Of a stretch of 64,000 nt of DNA, positions 10,853 to 22,103 are shown in pieces. The translations under genes and the position numbers were made by a program. Origin of the DNA: Cryptomeria japonica (lineage: Eukaryota > Streptophyta > Pinopsida > Cupressales > Cupressaceae); NCBI RefSeq assembly GCF_030272615.1, contig NC_081413.1, positions 556,413,136-556,477,135 of the forward strand, in the 5' to 3' direction. The notes beneath the pieces were generated by a model, which was not told the origin of the DNA, did no database searches, and saw only the letters and a program-made list of their open reading frames with translations. Position 1 is the first letter of the stretch. The number at the start of each line of letters is the position of its first letter.

Positions 10853-12268
10853 ATGATGAAGAGGGAAGGTCCAAAGTTTAACAGAGAAAATTTTAGTATA
10901 TGGAAAGACAGAAAGAAGATATTCATCAAAAGCATGGGTGCTCAACACTGGAGCTATGTTGAGAATGCCTATGTTGCCCCTACCGGTACTCTCACCGATG
11001 ACTAGAAGAGAGAGATGCAGGAGAATGGGCAAGTCATGGAAGCCCTAATTAGTAGTTTATTTCACATTGAGTTTATTGATGTCCAAGATAAGGTAAATTC
11101 CAAAGAGGTATGAGATACTCTTGAAAATATCTATGGTGGTGATGAGCATGTAAAACAAGCTAAGGAAGAAAGCCTTAGAGGGAAGTTTGAAGACATGCAA
11201 ATGGTTGAAGGTGAGAACATTCAATAGTATGGAATAAGAATCAAAACCATTGTTGGAGATATCAAGAGTGCAGGTGGTAAAATGGAAGATTCCACTGTGG
11301 TAAGCAAAGTCTTGAGATCCCCATTGCCGATCTATGCAATAAGGGTTGCTGCTATTTAGGAGATGAGGTCAATAGACAAGACTAAGGTGTCCCTAGACTC
11401 CATCATTGCAAAGTTGATAGCCTATGAGCTAAATAGTTTTGATGGCAGTGTTTCAAAGACTGAATCAGCTTTTAAAGCTTCTTTTGTACCATCCAGAAAA
11501 GGAAAAGAAGCTAGCACTAGTGGTGAACCAAGACAGAGTAGAGAAATGGATGATGAGGAGATTCTGATGGCATTTGAAGCTCTCCTTGCCAGGAAACTTC
11601 CTAAAGGAACCGGAAAATATAGAGGTAAGCTTCCTTTGAAATGTTTTTCTTGTAACCATATAGGACATATTGTTGTAAAATATCCCAATAGTGACAACAA
11701 GGACAAACCCGAAAGGTTCAAGAAATTCAAAGGAGGAAACCGGAGAAACTATTTTGTGGCAGTTGATGAAGGTGTCACGGATGAGGAATCAGAGGATGAA
11801 GAAAATGAAGATATTGTGTTTGTTGCTGTCAAGGAAGATGTGTCAGACAAGAAGGCTCTTGTCTCTCGGTTTGATAATTCCAATGAGTGGATCATTGACA
11901 GTGGTTGTTCTCATCATATGATTGGTGATCAGAGCAAGTTTCTATCCTTGGAAGAATATGATGGTGGTGTGGTTCGCTTTGGTAATGATGCACCATGCAT
12001 GGTCAAAGGAAAAGGGTCCATCTCTCTGAATGGAAAGAGTAGTGCTGACAATGTGTACTGGGTTGATGGTCTCAGACACAACCTTCTGAGTGTTGCCCAG
12101 CTGAATGACAACGGTCTCACTCTGGAATTCAAAAATGGAGTGTGCAAAATCAAAGGAAAGAATGGAGAAATGGTGGCCACCAACATGCAAACCAAAGGTA
12201 ATCTATTTCAGCTTAATGTAAATATAAGTACATGTCTCATGGCTAAATTTGATGATAGCTGGATATAG
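10853..12268 (+). pseudogene. gag: Gag and protease of the plus-strand copia element
   Basis: The likely start is the ATG pair at 10853. Gag opens with MMKREGPKFNRENFSIWKDR, the copia-type N-terminus, and is broken by stops near 10987, 11112, 11225 and 11358. The open part 11363-12268 holds the zinc knuckle region CFSCNHIGHIVVKYPN at about 11640-11690, in which the last cysteine of CX2CX4HX4C is a tyrosine. An acidic linker follows, then the protease motif WIIDSGCSHHM at about 11890-11925 with a normal D-S-G. The frame ends at a TAG (12266-12268) where a tryptophan codon is expected before the integrase histidine. Confidence 0.85.
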
Positions 12269-13110
12269 CATAGGAGACTCTGCCATGTAAACTTTGATAA
12301 CATTGCGAAGGCTAGTAAGATCAAGGCAGTTAGAGGATTGTCAGTGCTAAGCAAACTGGATAATACCTTGTGCAGAGAATGTCAATTGGGGAAAATGTCT
12401 TCCTCAACCTTTAAAGGCAAATCTTTCATTGCTGACAATCTACTTGATCTTGTGCATACTGATTTGTGTGGTCCTATGAAAACTAGGAGTGTGCAGGGTG
12501 ATAGGTACTTCATGATTCTCACTGATGACTGCTCAAGAATGATGTGGGTCACATTCTTGAAAGGTAAGTGAAACTTTTGTAAAGTTCAAAGCTTTTAGAG
12601 CATTAGTGGAGAAGGAAATTGATAAAAGGATCAAGTGCCTGAGAATTGATCAAGGAGGGGAATTCACTTCCGGTGAATTCAACAAGTACTCTGAAGAACA
12701 TGGCATCAAGAGGCAACTATCTATCCCCATGGACTCCACAGTAGAATGGCCTAGTAGAGAGGAATAACCAGACTGTGGTTGAAGCAGCTAGAACCATGTT
12801 GATTGAAGGAAAGGTAGCTCACACCTTTTTGAGAGAAGCGATGAGCACTGTAGTCTATACAATGAACCGAGTACTCATCAAGAAAGGTAAGGATAAAACC
12901 CCTTATGAGTATTGGACCAGTAAGACACCTATGGTTAGCTACTTTAGATTGTTTGGTAGCAAATGTTACATCAAGAGGAGTGAACACCAGAGCAAATTTG
13001 ATGCTAAATGTGATGAGGGAATATTCCTAGGTATTCCACCAAGAGCAAAGCTCTCAAGTGTTTCAATAATAGGACTCAGAGAATTATGGAAAGCATCAAT
13101 ATAAGAGTTG
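12269..13110 (+). pseudogene. Integrase of the plus-strand copia element
   Basis: HRRLCHVNFDNI and LCRECQLGKM form the HHCC zinc finger directly after the 12266 stop. The core follows with LVHTDLCGPM and RYFMILTDDCSRMMWVTFLK. Near 12570 the frame shifts. It resumes as KCLRIDQGGEFTS, EEHGIKRQLS and then, after a further stop near 12739 (CAG or CAA to TAG in a TPQ-NG context), GLVERNNQTVVEAARTML. The D,D,E residues are all identifiable. The C-terminal part reads SKTPMVSYFRLFGSKCYI...GIFLGI. Confidence 0.85.
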
Positions 13111-14150
13111 ATGAAACCTCTGAGAAAACTGAGGAAAACGGTAGTAAGCAAGCAGTAAATGAACCGATTGCAACCTTTTGGGAACTGGTTGTCAGTCAAT
13201 CGAGTACCAGTAATAGCATTCCTACACCGACAGATGTAGATGCTGATACTGATGAAGATGAGGATGAAGAAGAAAAACAAGAGGAATCCATCAAGACCAT
13301 TCCTCGGTATGTTAAGTTGAATCATGATCCTAAACAAATCATAGGAGATAAGGATGTAGGAATCCTTACAAGAAGAAAGGTCAGAGAAAACTCATGTATG
13401 AACTCTGGATTTGAGCCTAAAACATTCAAAGAGGCACATAAAGATGAAGACTGGATCAAGGCAATGGAAGAGGAACTTGACTAGATAGAGAAAAATGGTA
13501 CATGGTCTTTGGTACCCAGACCGGAGCATAAAAATGTCATTGGTACCAAATGGGTCTTCAGAAATAAACTGACTGAGGATGGCACAGTGATTAGGAACAA
13601 AGCCAGATTGGTGTGCAAAGGATATGCTCAAGAAGAAGGAGAAGACTATGGAGAAACCTTTGTTCCTGTAGCTAGATTGGAAGGAGTTCGTATGCTTCTT
13701 GCATATGCAGCTTTTAAAGGCTTCAAGGTATATCAAATGGATGTAAAATCTACATTCCTAAATGGTGTACTTCAAGAGGAGGTGTATATAGAGCAAACAA
13801 ATGGGTTTTCCTTATCTGAAGACAGTGACATGGTATGTAGGCTACATAAAGCCTTATATGGTCTAAAGCAGGCACTTAGAGAATGGTATGAACATCTGCA
13901 TTCCCATCTTGTGAAGATTGGCTTTGAGAGAACAAGTGAAGATAGCAATATCTACTTGAAGTCTGAAGGAGATCAGATCCTGATCTATGAGGTATTTGTT
14001 GATGACATTATCTTTGGTGGAGATGACAAGATGAGTCATGAATTTGCAGATGAGATGAAGAAAGAGTTTGAGATGTCACTCATAGGGGAGATTAAGTTCT
14101 TCATTAGACTGCAGATCCAACAAATGAAAGATGGAATCTTTATCACTTAG
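13111..14150 (+). pseudogene. Reverse transcriptase of the plus-strand copia element
   Basis: A variable, acidic integrase-RT linker (13111-13390) is followed by the copia RT. Its start is FKEAHKDEDWIKAMEEELD (stop near 13484), then [59 protein letters not shown] and the active-site stretch [11 protein letters not shown]. The usual YVDD is FVDD here, with both aspartates kept. The open frame ends at a TAG at 14148-14150, after DGIFIT, where a glutamine codon is expected. Homologous sequence continues beyond that stop. Confidence 0.9.
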
Positions 14151-14948
14151 TCCAAGTATGTCAAAGAGGTGTTGAAGACCTTTGGCATGGAAGATAGCAA
14201 ACCAGTTGGAACACTGATGGTGACCGGTTGTAAACTATCCAAAGAGGATGACTCAGCATTGGTTGATGAGAAGGAATATCGATCAATGATTGGTAAATTG
14301 CATTATGTAGTGCATAGCAGACCAGATATTGCACATGTAGTTGGCATTACTGCAAGGTTCCAGAAAAGTCTAAGAGAATCCCACTTGGTTGCAATCAAGC
14401 AAATTCTTAGGTATCTGAAGGGAACTATTGACTATGGATTGTGGTATCTATATAGCAAGGATTTCAACTTGAAAGTATACACAGATTCTGACTGGGTAGG
14501 TAATGTAGATGACTGGAAAAGCACAACCGGTGGTGCATTCTTTCTCGGTGGTAGACTGGTCTCATTGATGAGTAAGAAGCAAAGTTGTATCTCTCAGTCT
14601 ACATCAGAAGAAGAGTATGTTGCAACTTTCATGAACTGCACTCAGACAATTTGGATGAAGCATGTATTAAATGGCTTCAAAGTTCCTGTATCTGAACCGG
14701 TAAGTATATTTTGTGACAATACTAGTGCAATTAATATCTCCAAGAATCTAGTTTTACATTCTAGAACAAAGCACTTTGAGCTTAAGTATCATTTCTTAAG
14801 GGAAAAGGTTCAGAACAAAGAGATTGCACTGGAACATGTTTCCAGTAAGGAGAAGTTAGTAGACATATTCACCAAGCCTCTCCCAAAGGCTACATTTATG
14901 TACTTAAGAGGTGAATTAGGGGTGTTGCCCCTTCAGGAGGTAAACTAA
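14151..14948 (+). pseudogene. RNase H of the plus-strand copia element
   Basis: The frame resumes after the 14148 stop with SKYVKEVLKTFGMEDSKPVGT, which is shortened here to its key part KYVKEVLKTFGM. The RNase H core follows: LKVYTDSDWVGNVDDWKSTT, QSTSEEEYVATFMNC, IFCDNTSAINISKN, and HFELKYHFLREKVQ. The catalytic D, E, D set is present. The pol frame closes with VDIFTKPLPKATF...LGVLPLQEVN and a stop at 14946-14948. This 259-codon piece is the longest undamaged stretch of the element. Confidence 0.9.
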
Positions 14949-15216
14949 AAGCATATGCTCCACATCAGTCAGGTATTGCATAGTCAAATTTATTTTGGAT
15001 TGATGTGTTGAAGGATGCTACTCCTCAGGGAGAACAGCATAATGGAACAGGGAAGCTTGTGCCTCCACTTTGGCATTTTTGTCAAAGGGGGAGAAGATGT
15101 GAAGTAGAGAAGATATCTGCAGAAATTGGGGGAGAAGATGTGTGCAGAAATTGGGGGAGAAGATGTGAAGTGGAGAGATATCTTTGTTTATTTCCATCAA
15201 TGCCAAAGGGGGAGAT
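14949..15216 (+). other. 3' untranslated region and polypurine tract of the plus-strand copia element
   Basis: This stretch contains no gene. It includes near-repeats of GGGGGAGAAGATGTG (15089-15175). The polypurine tract is AAAGGGGGAGA at about 15205-15215, in the context CATCAATGCCAAAGGGGGAG. Exactly the same context occurs in the minus-strand copia element at 32239-32260. The LTR starts immediately after. Confidence 0.85.
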
Positions 15217-16617
15217 TTTTGGCATTATGTGAACCGGTATGAGGTCATAATGACATTGTATGTTGTCATTGATGTCAATATACTGAAGAGGTGAGAACCG
15301 GCATATGTGAAAATCGGTATAACACTATGAACCGACATTTGTGCCAAAGTGAAGTAGTGTGCTTGTTCAAGGTGAACCGACATATGGTTATGGGAACCGG
15401 CACATGGAAGCATTGTATGACTATCGGTTGGTAATCTCAACTGTAGGGTTTTTGGTTGAAGTGCTTCAAGCTTGTGTGGCTCAACCGGTGACTTTGTGTG
15501 ATGAGTTGGCATGACAACAAAGAACAGATCATGTTGCCATGTAATCCTTGTGTGCATGAAGGATCTTGCATGAAGAATATTATTCCTATCTACCTCGGGA
15601 ATGTGCGAAGTCTGTAAACAGTGATAACGTGTGATGGGTTATCAACCGCCATGAAATCGGTGGACAACGAATGATGGAGATTAATGCAATGTGCTCAATG
15701 GTCAGGATTGAACCGTTTGAATTCCTTAACCTAATAGGTTTAGGGTTTATGCTATCGACCTATCTATTTTCCTATAAGGTTGATGTTGTGACTCTTTCTA
15801 GGGTTGTTGGAAAAATTTGTGTGTATGTATCCAATAGAAGAGATATGTGATTCTTGCTAGACCAAAGGAGAGAAGTGATACCTGTAGAGTGTAAGTGCAG
15901 AAGGTGAAGAGGAGCTTATGCGGATTTGCATTGGCATTGAGTGTTGTTACCAGATCATTGTAATACCTGTTGATCTCTAACCACTTCAATAGTTGAGAAA
16001 TCCCTTAACAGGGTAGCTTTAATAGGCTTGTTGTAAATCCTTTAACAGGGTGACTCAAAACCATTGAGTTCTTGAAATCCTCTAATAAGGTAACCTTTAA
16101 TAGAGTTTAACCCTTAACCGGGTCATCCCTAACAGGATCGGTTCCTAACAGAACCCATTGTATCAGTCTTTAATCGGACAAGGCTCTTAACAGAGTGGAC
16201 TTCTAAAGAGTTCAAAACAAGCTTGTGGGTATTCATCCCCACCGTGGTTTTTCCTAGTTGGGTTTCCACGTGAAAAATATGTGTGTCATGTGTGATGTCT
16301 TTTTCATGTGATGCTATATTGTTTTTTGTCTAGCAGTGAATCATCTTGATCTAGTTGCTTATATGTATATCTTTGATGGTAGATTACCTATTCATGCATT
16401 AGGTTGAAATGGAAATGAAGTACTAGATTATATAAGAAGATAAGTGTCAACCAGTTTATGCTTGTCTCAGTTATTTTGGGTTTTGTCGGTTGTACTCTAT
16501 TTAAGGACTGGTGTCACTGTTTGTCTGTCAATGCACAGTGTTTGTAGACAAACCGGTTTAAGAGTGTGTTTTTGTCTGTACCGATTCACCCCCCCCCCCC
16601 TCTTAGTATCAGTTGGG
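15217..16617 (+). repeat. 3' LTR of the plus-strand copia element (end truncated)
   Basis: The start, right after the polypurine tract, reads TTTTTGGCATTATGTG. By comparison with the related LTR on the minus strand at 32238, TGTTGG is the expected start, so the second base seems mutated. The body contains many ACCGG/AACCGGT motifs, then from 15913 matches the 5' LTR fragment. It carries a run of about 12 C (16590-16601) and stops matching at GGTTGGGTGCTA (16611-16622), roughly 20 bases before the LTR end seen at 10781. The last TGCTA may belong to the neighbour. Confidence 0.85.
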
Positions 16618-17792
16618 TGCTAAAGCATAAATAGACAAAAGAGGGAAAGGAAACCCCCTAAGATGCTCCCCAACATGCTCATAGTTGCTCCTCCCTTGTT
16701 CCTCTCCTCTCCAAGTTCCACATGAGTGTAGTCCTTAGCTTTTTGCACTATCTATGGATGTCTTATGAAGATTCAAGATTATGAAAATAAGAACAAATGC
16801 CTATGCCAGTGTAAATAAATCACTATGAGAAAGCACCTAATTAGTCTATGTTAATTTTAGAAAAATAACAAAGCAAATGCTCCTAAATGTTCTCTCAAAA
16901 TAACTATAAGTTTGATGCATACAAGATTTCTGGATCCTTTTGAAGAAGGAATAGGATCTATTTATAGAAAAAAAGGAGAAATGGATGGCTGAGATTGAGT
17001 AATCTCAATATGGGCCAGGATTGATGGGTTTGTGATCCATGTGATGGCTTTCAACCCAATCCCATGATGACAAATGTCAACATGAGATGGCTTGAGAGGA
17101 GAGGGAAGAAGCATTGAATGTTTGAGATGACATGAAGATTACCTTGGGAGGGTTTGGTTAGGCTTGAGTTAGTGAATAAAGCTTTTATCCAATGAATAAT
17201 GCCTTTATCCAATGGACAAACTCTTGTGCAAGAGTTAGTGGGGATAACCATGGTCAAAAGAAATGAATGCTTGAAGAGACCCATGAGTTAAATGAGGGTT
17301 GAGTTAGACGGATAGTCTCTAACCAAGTGGGTGAGTTGAGTTTAACCATTAATGGTTATGTAAGAGCCATAAATGGTTTGGAAGACTTTAGGGGTTAACT
17401 TGTTGGAGAGTAAAGGCCTTTAATGCTTTTCAAAGACTTTTGAGGCTTTGAGAAGTGACTTCTCTTTGCTTAGGAATGTGACAATAATTAAGGGATAGGA
17501 TTACGCTAATTTGGAATGGATTAGAAGAATCTATAAGGGGTTTAGGATGCAAGTGGGTTTGGTGGGTGAGAGAAAAATGGGATTTTAATTAAAATAAAAT
17601 TCATTTATTTCAACTAAAATTGTGCAACTTGCATTTGTAGGAGAATGCAAGTGGGGGGGAAGTTTAGAGATTTTAAATAAATATTTATTTATTTATTTAA
17701 ATGAGGAAAGGGGTTAAATTAAACAAATATGTTTTATTCATTTAATTAACTGTTAGAGTGTGGTTTAATTAATTTAAATAAATGATCCTGCA
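16618..17792 (-). repeat. LTR-like block of unknown family, minus orientation
   Basis: Read on the minus strand, the block begins TGCAGGATCATTTATTTAAA at 17792 and ends ...TATGCTTTAGCA at 16618, so it has TG...CA ends and an LTR-like length of 1,175 bp. Its first part is AT-rich with TAAATAAATA runs, and a TATA box-like CTATAAATAG lies near 16958 on the minus strand. There is no coding region. No partner LTR and no matching 5-bp flanks were found, so it could be a solo LTR with mutated flanks, or a fragment. It abuts the truncated end of the copia 3' LTR on one side and the truncated Athila-like pol on the other. Confidence 0.4.
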
Positions 17793-19340
17793 ACCATAGA
17801 TGATGCTTTCCTCATATGAACATTTGTTCCTGATAAAAGCACACACTCCCTAGTACGCTGATATTGCAAATTATTTAGCTACTAATAAGATGCCTTCTCA
17901 TTTTTCTCCTAAAGAAAGAATATTTCTAGTTGAGAAAAGCTTTAATTTCTCCTAGATTGTTGATTGTTTATTTTATACAGGACCTGACCAAGTCATGAGA
18001 AGGTGTGTCCGAGAAGATGAAACATATGATATCCATCATGCATGTCATGATGAGCCATGTGGAGGACATTTTGTTGCTAAAAGAACAAAACTTAAAATCC
18101 TTAGCATGTGATATTATTGGCCAGCTTTGTATAAAGATGCAACATAATATACTAGAAAATGTGATAGATGTCAGCGAATGGGTAGGCCTACTAGATATGA
18201 AGAAATGCCATTATATCCCTAAATATTGGTTGCACCATTTGACAAATTGGGGTTGGATTTTTGTTGGACCAATTGATCCTCCTTCCAATGGGAAATCTTA
18301 TATTCTAGTATGCACTGATTATGTTACAAAATGGGTGGAAGAAAGGGCCATGACACATGCAAGAGATAATAAGGTAGCTGAATTCCTCTATGAGGAAATA
18401 TTTACCATATATGGAGTACCAAGAGAGATTGTTTTAGATAATAGACCATAATTTACTTCCACATTAATTCCAGCATTGGTTAATGAATATAATATCAAAC
18501 ATAGGAAGTCTACTCCATACCATCCACAAGCAAATGGTCAAGTGGAAGTTACAAATAGGGATTTAGAAGCTATTCTCACCAAGACAGTAGCTCTTCATAA
18601 GAAATATTAGTCAAATAGACTTCTTGAAGCCATTTGGGCATACAGAACAACATGGAAGACAACAATTGGTTTTACACCTTTTGAAATGGTGTATGGAAAA
18701 CAACAATGATGCCCATTGAGTTTGAGCATAAAACTCTTAGGACAACTCTGCAGTTGAATATGACTCTCTCAAAAGCACAAAAAGATTGCATCATGTAATT
18801 GAATGCTTTGGATGAGCTGAGAAATATGGTTGTCCAACATACAAAGATTATTCAACATCAATGAGCTAAATGGTATGATAAGTATATCAAGGAGAGAAAA
18901 TTTAAATCTAAATATGGAGATTGTTATATGATTCCAAGTATAAGGATATTATGGGGAAGCTGCAGACAAGATGGTTGGGCCCATATGAAATAGATGAAGT
19001 TTTTCCAAATGGAGCAGTTTGGTTGACAACAATAGACCCAATTAGATTCAAAATTTTGGTCAATGGTCATCGACTACGTCTTTATCATAAGCCTGCAACC
19101 AAAGAACAATTCCTGCAGCAATTTACCAACCAAGTGCAGACAACAGCTTCTACAGCATTTGAAGAAGTTCCTGCAGCATCTAAAGAAAACCCTCTTGCCA
19201 CAGTTCCTACAACATCTAGAGAGGATATTATGGACGCAGTTCCTGCAGCAGGGGCCTTCTTGGTCCTCAGTCTTAAATTCTCCATGCGTACCTTCATAAT
19301 AACCATTTACATTCTTTATGGAAATATCATTCTCCGATAA
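17793..19340 (+). pseudogene. Integrase of the plus-strand Athila-like element
   Basis: The surviving sequence begins in the spacer before integrase (…EHLFLIKAHTP…). The zinc finger reads HHACHDEPCGGHFVAKR with a C-x2-C region near 18160 (KCDRCQRMGR-like, frameshifted). The core has LDFVGPIDPPSNGKSYILV, ...YGVPREIVLDNRP and a PYHPQANGQVEVTNRD segment, giving D,D,E. Stops and frameshifts occur near 18450, 18608 and 18705. The C-terminal part, 18921-19340, has GKLQTRWLGPYEIDEVFPNG and GHRLRLYHKPA. It is followed by an Ala/Pro-rich extension with a 12-residue repeat (VPAASKENPLAT, VPTTSREDIMDA, VPAAG) at about 19165-19255. Confidence 0.82.
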
Positions 19341-19853
19341 TAATTTTCTCATCCACCTCATCCCATTTGATATCTATGTATGTCACATCATTCACTTCAC
19401 GTCATCTCATATCATATTGTGAATAACTAATCATTTCATTTAGTATGAATTAGTACGACTGCAAGTATGTGTATTATTTATTTTTCTTATTTATGCATTT
19501 ATTATTTAATTATGATTATTACCTATTTTGATTCGCATAATCCATGTACTCTTCCCTCTATCCTTTTTCACATGTGTGGACACATGTCATCTTAAGTTGG
19601 GGGGAGGGGGTGTTTTATGGTCTGTTTTACAAGTTACGTAATATCTGTCCTTGTCAAGAATGTGTTTTAATTTGCCTGATATCATTTTTGAATGAGACAT
19701 CTTGTGGCATGAGTGAGTAGTTCATCCTACCGCCATAGTCGATGAAAGGTACTAAAAAAGAGGTAAAGTATTTCAAAGCATGAATTTTCAATTCTGAAGG
19801 TTATTCCAGTCTTTCATTTTGATGTGGTAATTGTTTTGAAAGCCGAGTTAGCC
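19341..19853 (+). other. Spacer between integrase and extra ORF; no gene seen
   Basis: This AT-rich spacer separates the integrase from the downstream ORF. It contains a polypurine-like GTTGGGGGGAGGGGGTG (19597-19613). That could be a central or relict polypurine tract, because a similar G-run is normally found only before the 3' LTR. I saw no splice acceptor I would defend. Confidence 0.4.
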
Positions 19854-22014
19854 ATGGGAGGAGCCCCTATCCATCATGAACTAGTAGTTCATGACACTTT
19901 GCTATAGGATGTCCAGTGTGAACATTATTTCTGTATGTATAGGTGGATTGACTATATTCTAAAATTGACGGATTTCAATGAGGAAATTGCTCATGAATTC
20001 ATGCGCACATACAACGAAGGAGAGGCCTCTGTCAAAGAGTTAAGGGTCATTGCCATAGGATTAGTGGATAGTCAAAGTCATTGGGTTGTCACAGGAGGGA
20101 GAACTATTTCTTGAGGTGAAAGATGCAAGAAGTGCTAGGGAAGAGTTTACTCACCCAGCAAACAGACCCCTAAGTGTGGACAAGCGGGGAACCAAACAGA
20201 CATCTCTTCCAGCATAATGGCCCTAGGTTGCATTTAATGTGATGAAATATGTTACTTGTGATGGTAGGTACTCAAATTTGCATTCGGTCCATTTTAAATT
20301 ATTGAGTCATCTATGACATGGTCGAAGGATGAATGTTCCAAATTTCTTGTATAATCTTATTTCCATAAGTGCAAAGGAAACACAGAAGGGTGCTAATAAT
20401 TTTATTAGTCATCATAGCTTGATCAAATTGTTGGTAGAATGTTCTCTCAGAGATCTCTCACAGATGGCATGGGGACAGTTCAAAGATATCCTGCAATTTG
20501 GGAAGGAAAATGTTCCTGCTACAGAAGAAATTGCAGCTCAAGAGGAAGATATCAGAGAACCCTCATCTCCTAGGGTTTCTACAATGAACGAAGCTTCTGT
20601 TGCCGAAGAAGCCTTGCCTGTTGCAAAGGAAATGGTAATTGAACCAAATATTGAGCAGCCCTCCACTCAGTCTCAAAGTGGAGCGACCTCTTCTAGAAGA
20701 AAAGGGAAAGAAATAGAAACAGTTGATGTAGAGGAAGAGACCGTAGAACGGCCTCAAGCAGTGCAGATTTCTCTTTCAGCTAAAAGGGGCAAGGTAAAGG
20801 GAAATTCTCCTATAGCCACCCAGGAAATGCAATTGAGAAGGAGTCGATGGGGTAAACGAAGAACTCAAGCAGTAGGGGATTTGATTGAAGTCATTTATGT
20901 GGAAATGTCAGAAGCAGGGCATGGAAGTCAGACAAAGATTCAACCACAAGAAGAACATACAGCTGACAGACTGTCAAATTTGGCACATGTAGCAGAACAG
21001 TTTGAAGAACTAGTTGAAGATATCTCATGCCCTCAGGTAACAACTCACAAGCTCCCTTCATCTCTCACTAGTTTATCCATTGCACTTAGTTTTTATAGAC
21101 AGTGGGAGATAGAAAGGGCTAGGTTACAGGGAACTATTGATAAATAATAGAAAGAGATTGAAAAGAGAGACAATCAGATTGTTGAATTGCAAACCAAAGT
21201 AGACACAGTTGTAAACATGGTTCTTGAATTGATGCAATGCAGGTCCCCTCTGAGACTTTATACTTTATATTTGAAGGAGTAGTATTTATGTTTCAATCTA
21301 AATCACATTGTTAGGGATATCAGTCCTTCTCTAGATACTTCGCAAGAATTTTATAATGTTTATCAAAACTCTCCTACAACTGTTAAGAATTTGTTATGTG
21401 AATTTTATTTGCATAACTATGTTGTGCCTCCTAACAATGAATGGAATCCCTTACTATACATTGGTGACATTCAATTAAAAGCATTGTTGTCATGGATACA
21501 AAATGAAATCATTATGGGAACATCAGCTAAAACATACAAAAATTTGGAGTTTGATTGCCCACTACCACTCAAAGCTGAAGCCAAAAACCCATGGCATATA
21601 TACTATGACTAGCATAAGTTGTTGACTAGACCTAATGTAAGAAGCCATTTTTTACCGTTGAGAGAGGAAGCATTTCAGGAATATGAGCATTTGGTTGAAA
21701 ATGAAAATCAAGCTGCAGTTGAATGTTTGGTTCAACATTGGAATAATTTTCTAGAAGACCTAAATCTTGGTGAACCTCATTCACTACCTAATTATCATGC
21801 AGCCACACAAAGAGCTCCCAAGTATATCCACTTGGGTAGGACAAAAAGAAATAACTGGCTACCCTTGATATTTCAGCCACCTATCCTTATGTGGCCATTG
21901 ATGGGATGCAGTGTTACAGACAAACCATATGAAGAAGCCACAGAGGAATCCAAATGGACTAGGATGGAAAAGATGAAGGGGTTTTATTGGAATTTGGCTA
22001 CAGGAGGAACATGA
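19854..22014 (+). pseudogene. Extra ORF after integrase (ORF3), plus-strand Athila-like element
   Basis: An ATG at 19854 opens MGGAPIHHE and the reading can be followed, with stops and frameshifts, to a stop at 22012-22014 (about 720 codons). The parallel ORF in the minus-strand element starts MGGSLIRHE at 27915. Shared blocks are W.(D/N)Y.LKL.DFNE.I..EF near the N-terminus, FLYNLISISAKETQKG versus VLYNLMMIMAIETQKG, a charged low-complexity middle, a predicted coiled-coil stretch (EIEKRDNQIVELQTKVDTV), then VKNLLCEFYLHNY and WTRMEKMKGFYWN. Athila elements often carry an envelope-like ORF here, but I saw no signal peptide or clear transmembrane segment. Function unknown. The N-terminal block vaguely recalls a domain annotated in plants as a putative transposon protein. 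Confidence 0.65.
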
Positions 22015-22090
22015 CAAGGAACCATAGGTCATTTACGAGTCAGTGTCCAAATAAGAAATTTTCCTCTTGCTGGAGGATCAATAAGACATT

Positions 22091-22103
22091 AAGTTGGGGG
22101 GCA
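22091..22103 (+). other. Polypurine tract of the plus-strand Athila-like element
   Basis: AAGTTGGGGGGCA lies directly before the LTR start TGATGAGC at 22104. It would prime plus-strand DNA synthesis. Its position fixes the left edge of the 3' LTR. Confidence 0.82.

Larger units (their letters stand above)
10029..16617 (+). mobile_element. Degenerate Ty1/copia LTR retrotransposon with truncated LTRs
   Basis: The order on the plus strand is partial 5' LTR, initiator-Met primer binding site, gag, protease, integrase, RT, RNase H, polypurine tract, 3' LTR. Integrase before RT is the Ty1/copia order. The 5' LTR lacks roughly its first 700 bp relative to the 3' LTR, and the 3' LTR lacks its last 20 or so bases, so no target duplication can be read. 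The polyprotein has several stops (near 10987, 12266, 12739, 13484 and 14148) and at least one frameshift (near 12570). The second copia element at 31121-37940 shares the polypurine context and the LTR end, so the two belong to related families. Confidence 0.9.

Noticed and set aside
20329..21147. ORF3 as a true envelope glycoprotein gene
   Set aside because: No signal peptide, cysteine pattern or transmembrane helix could be seen; position alone is not enough.
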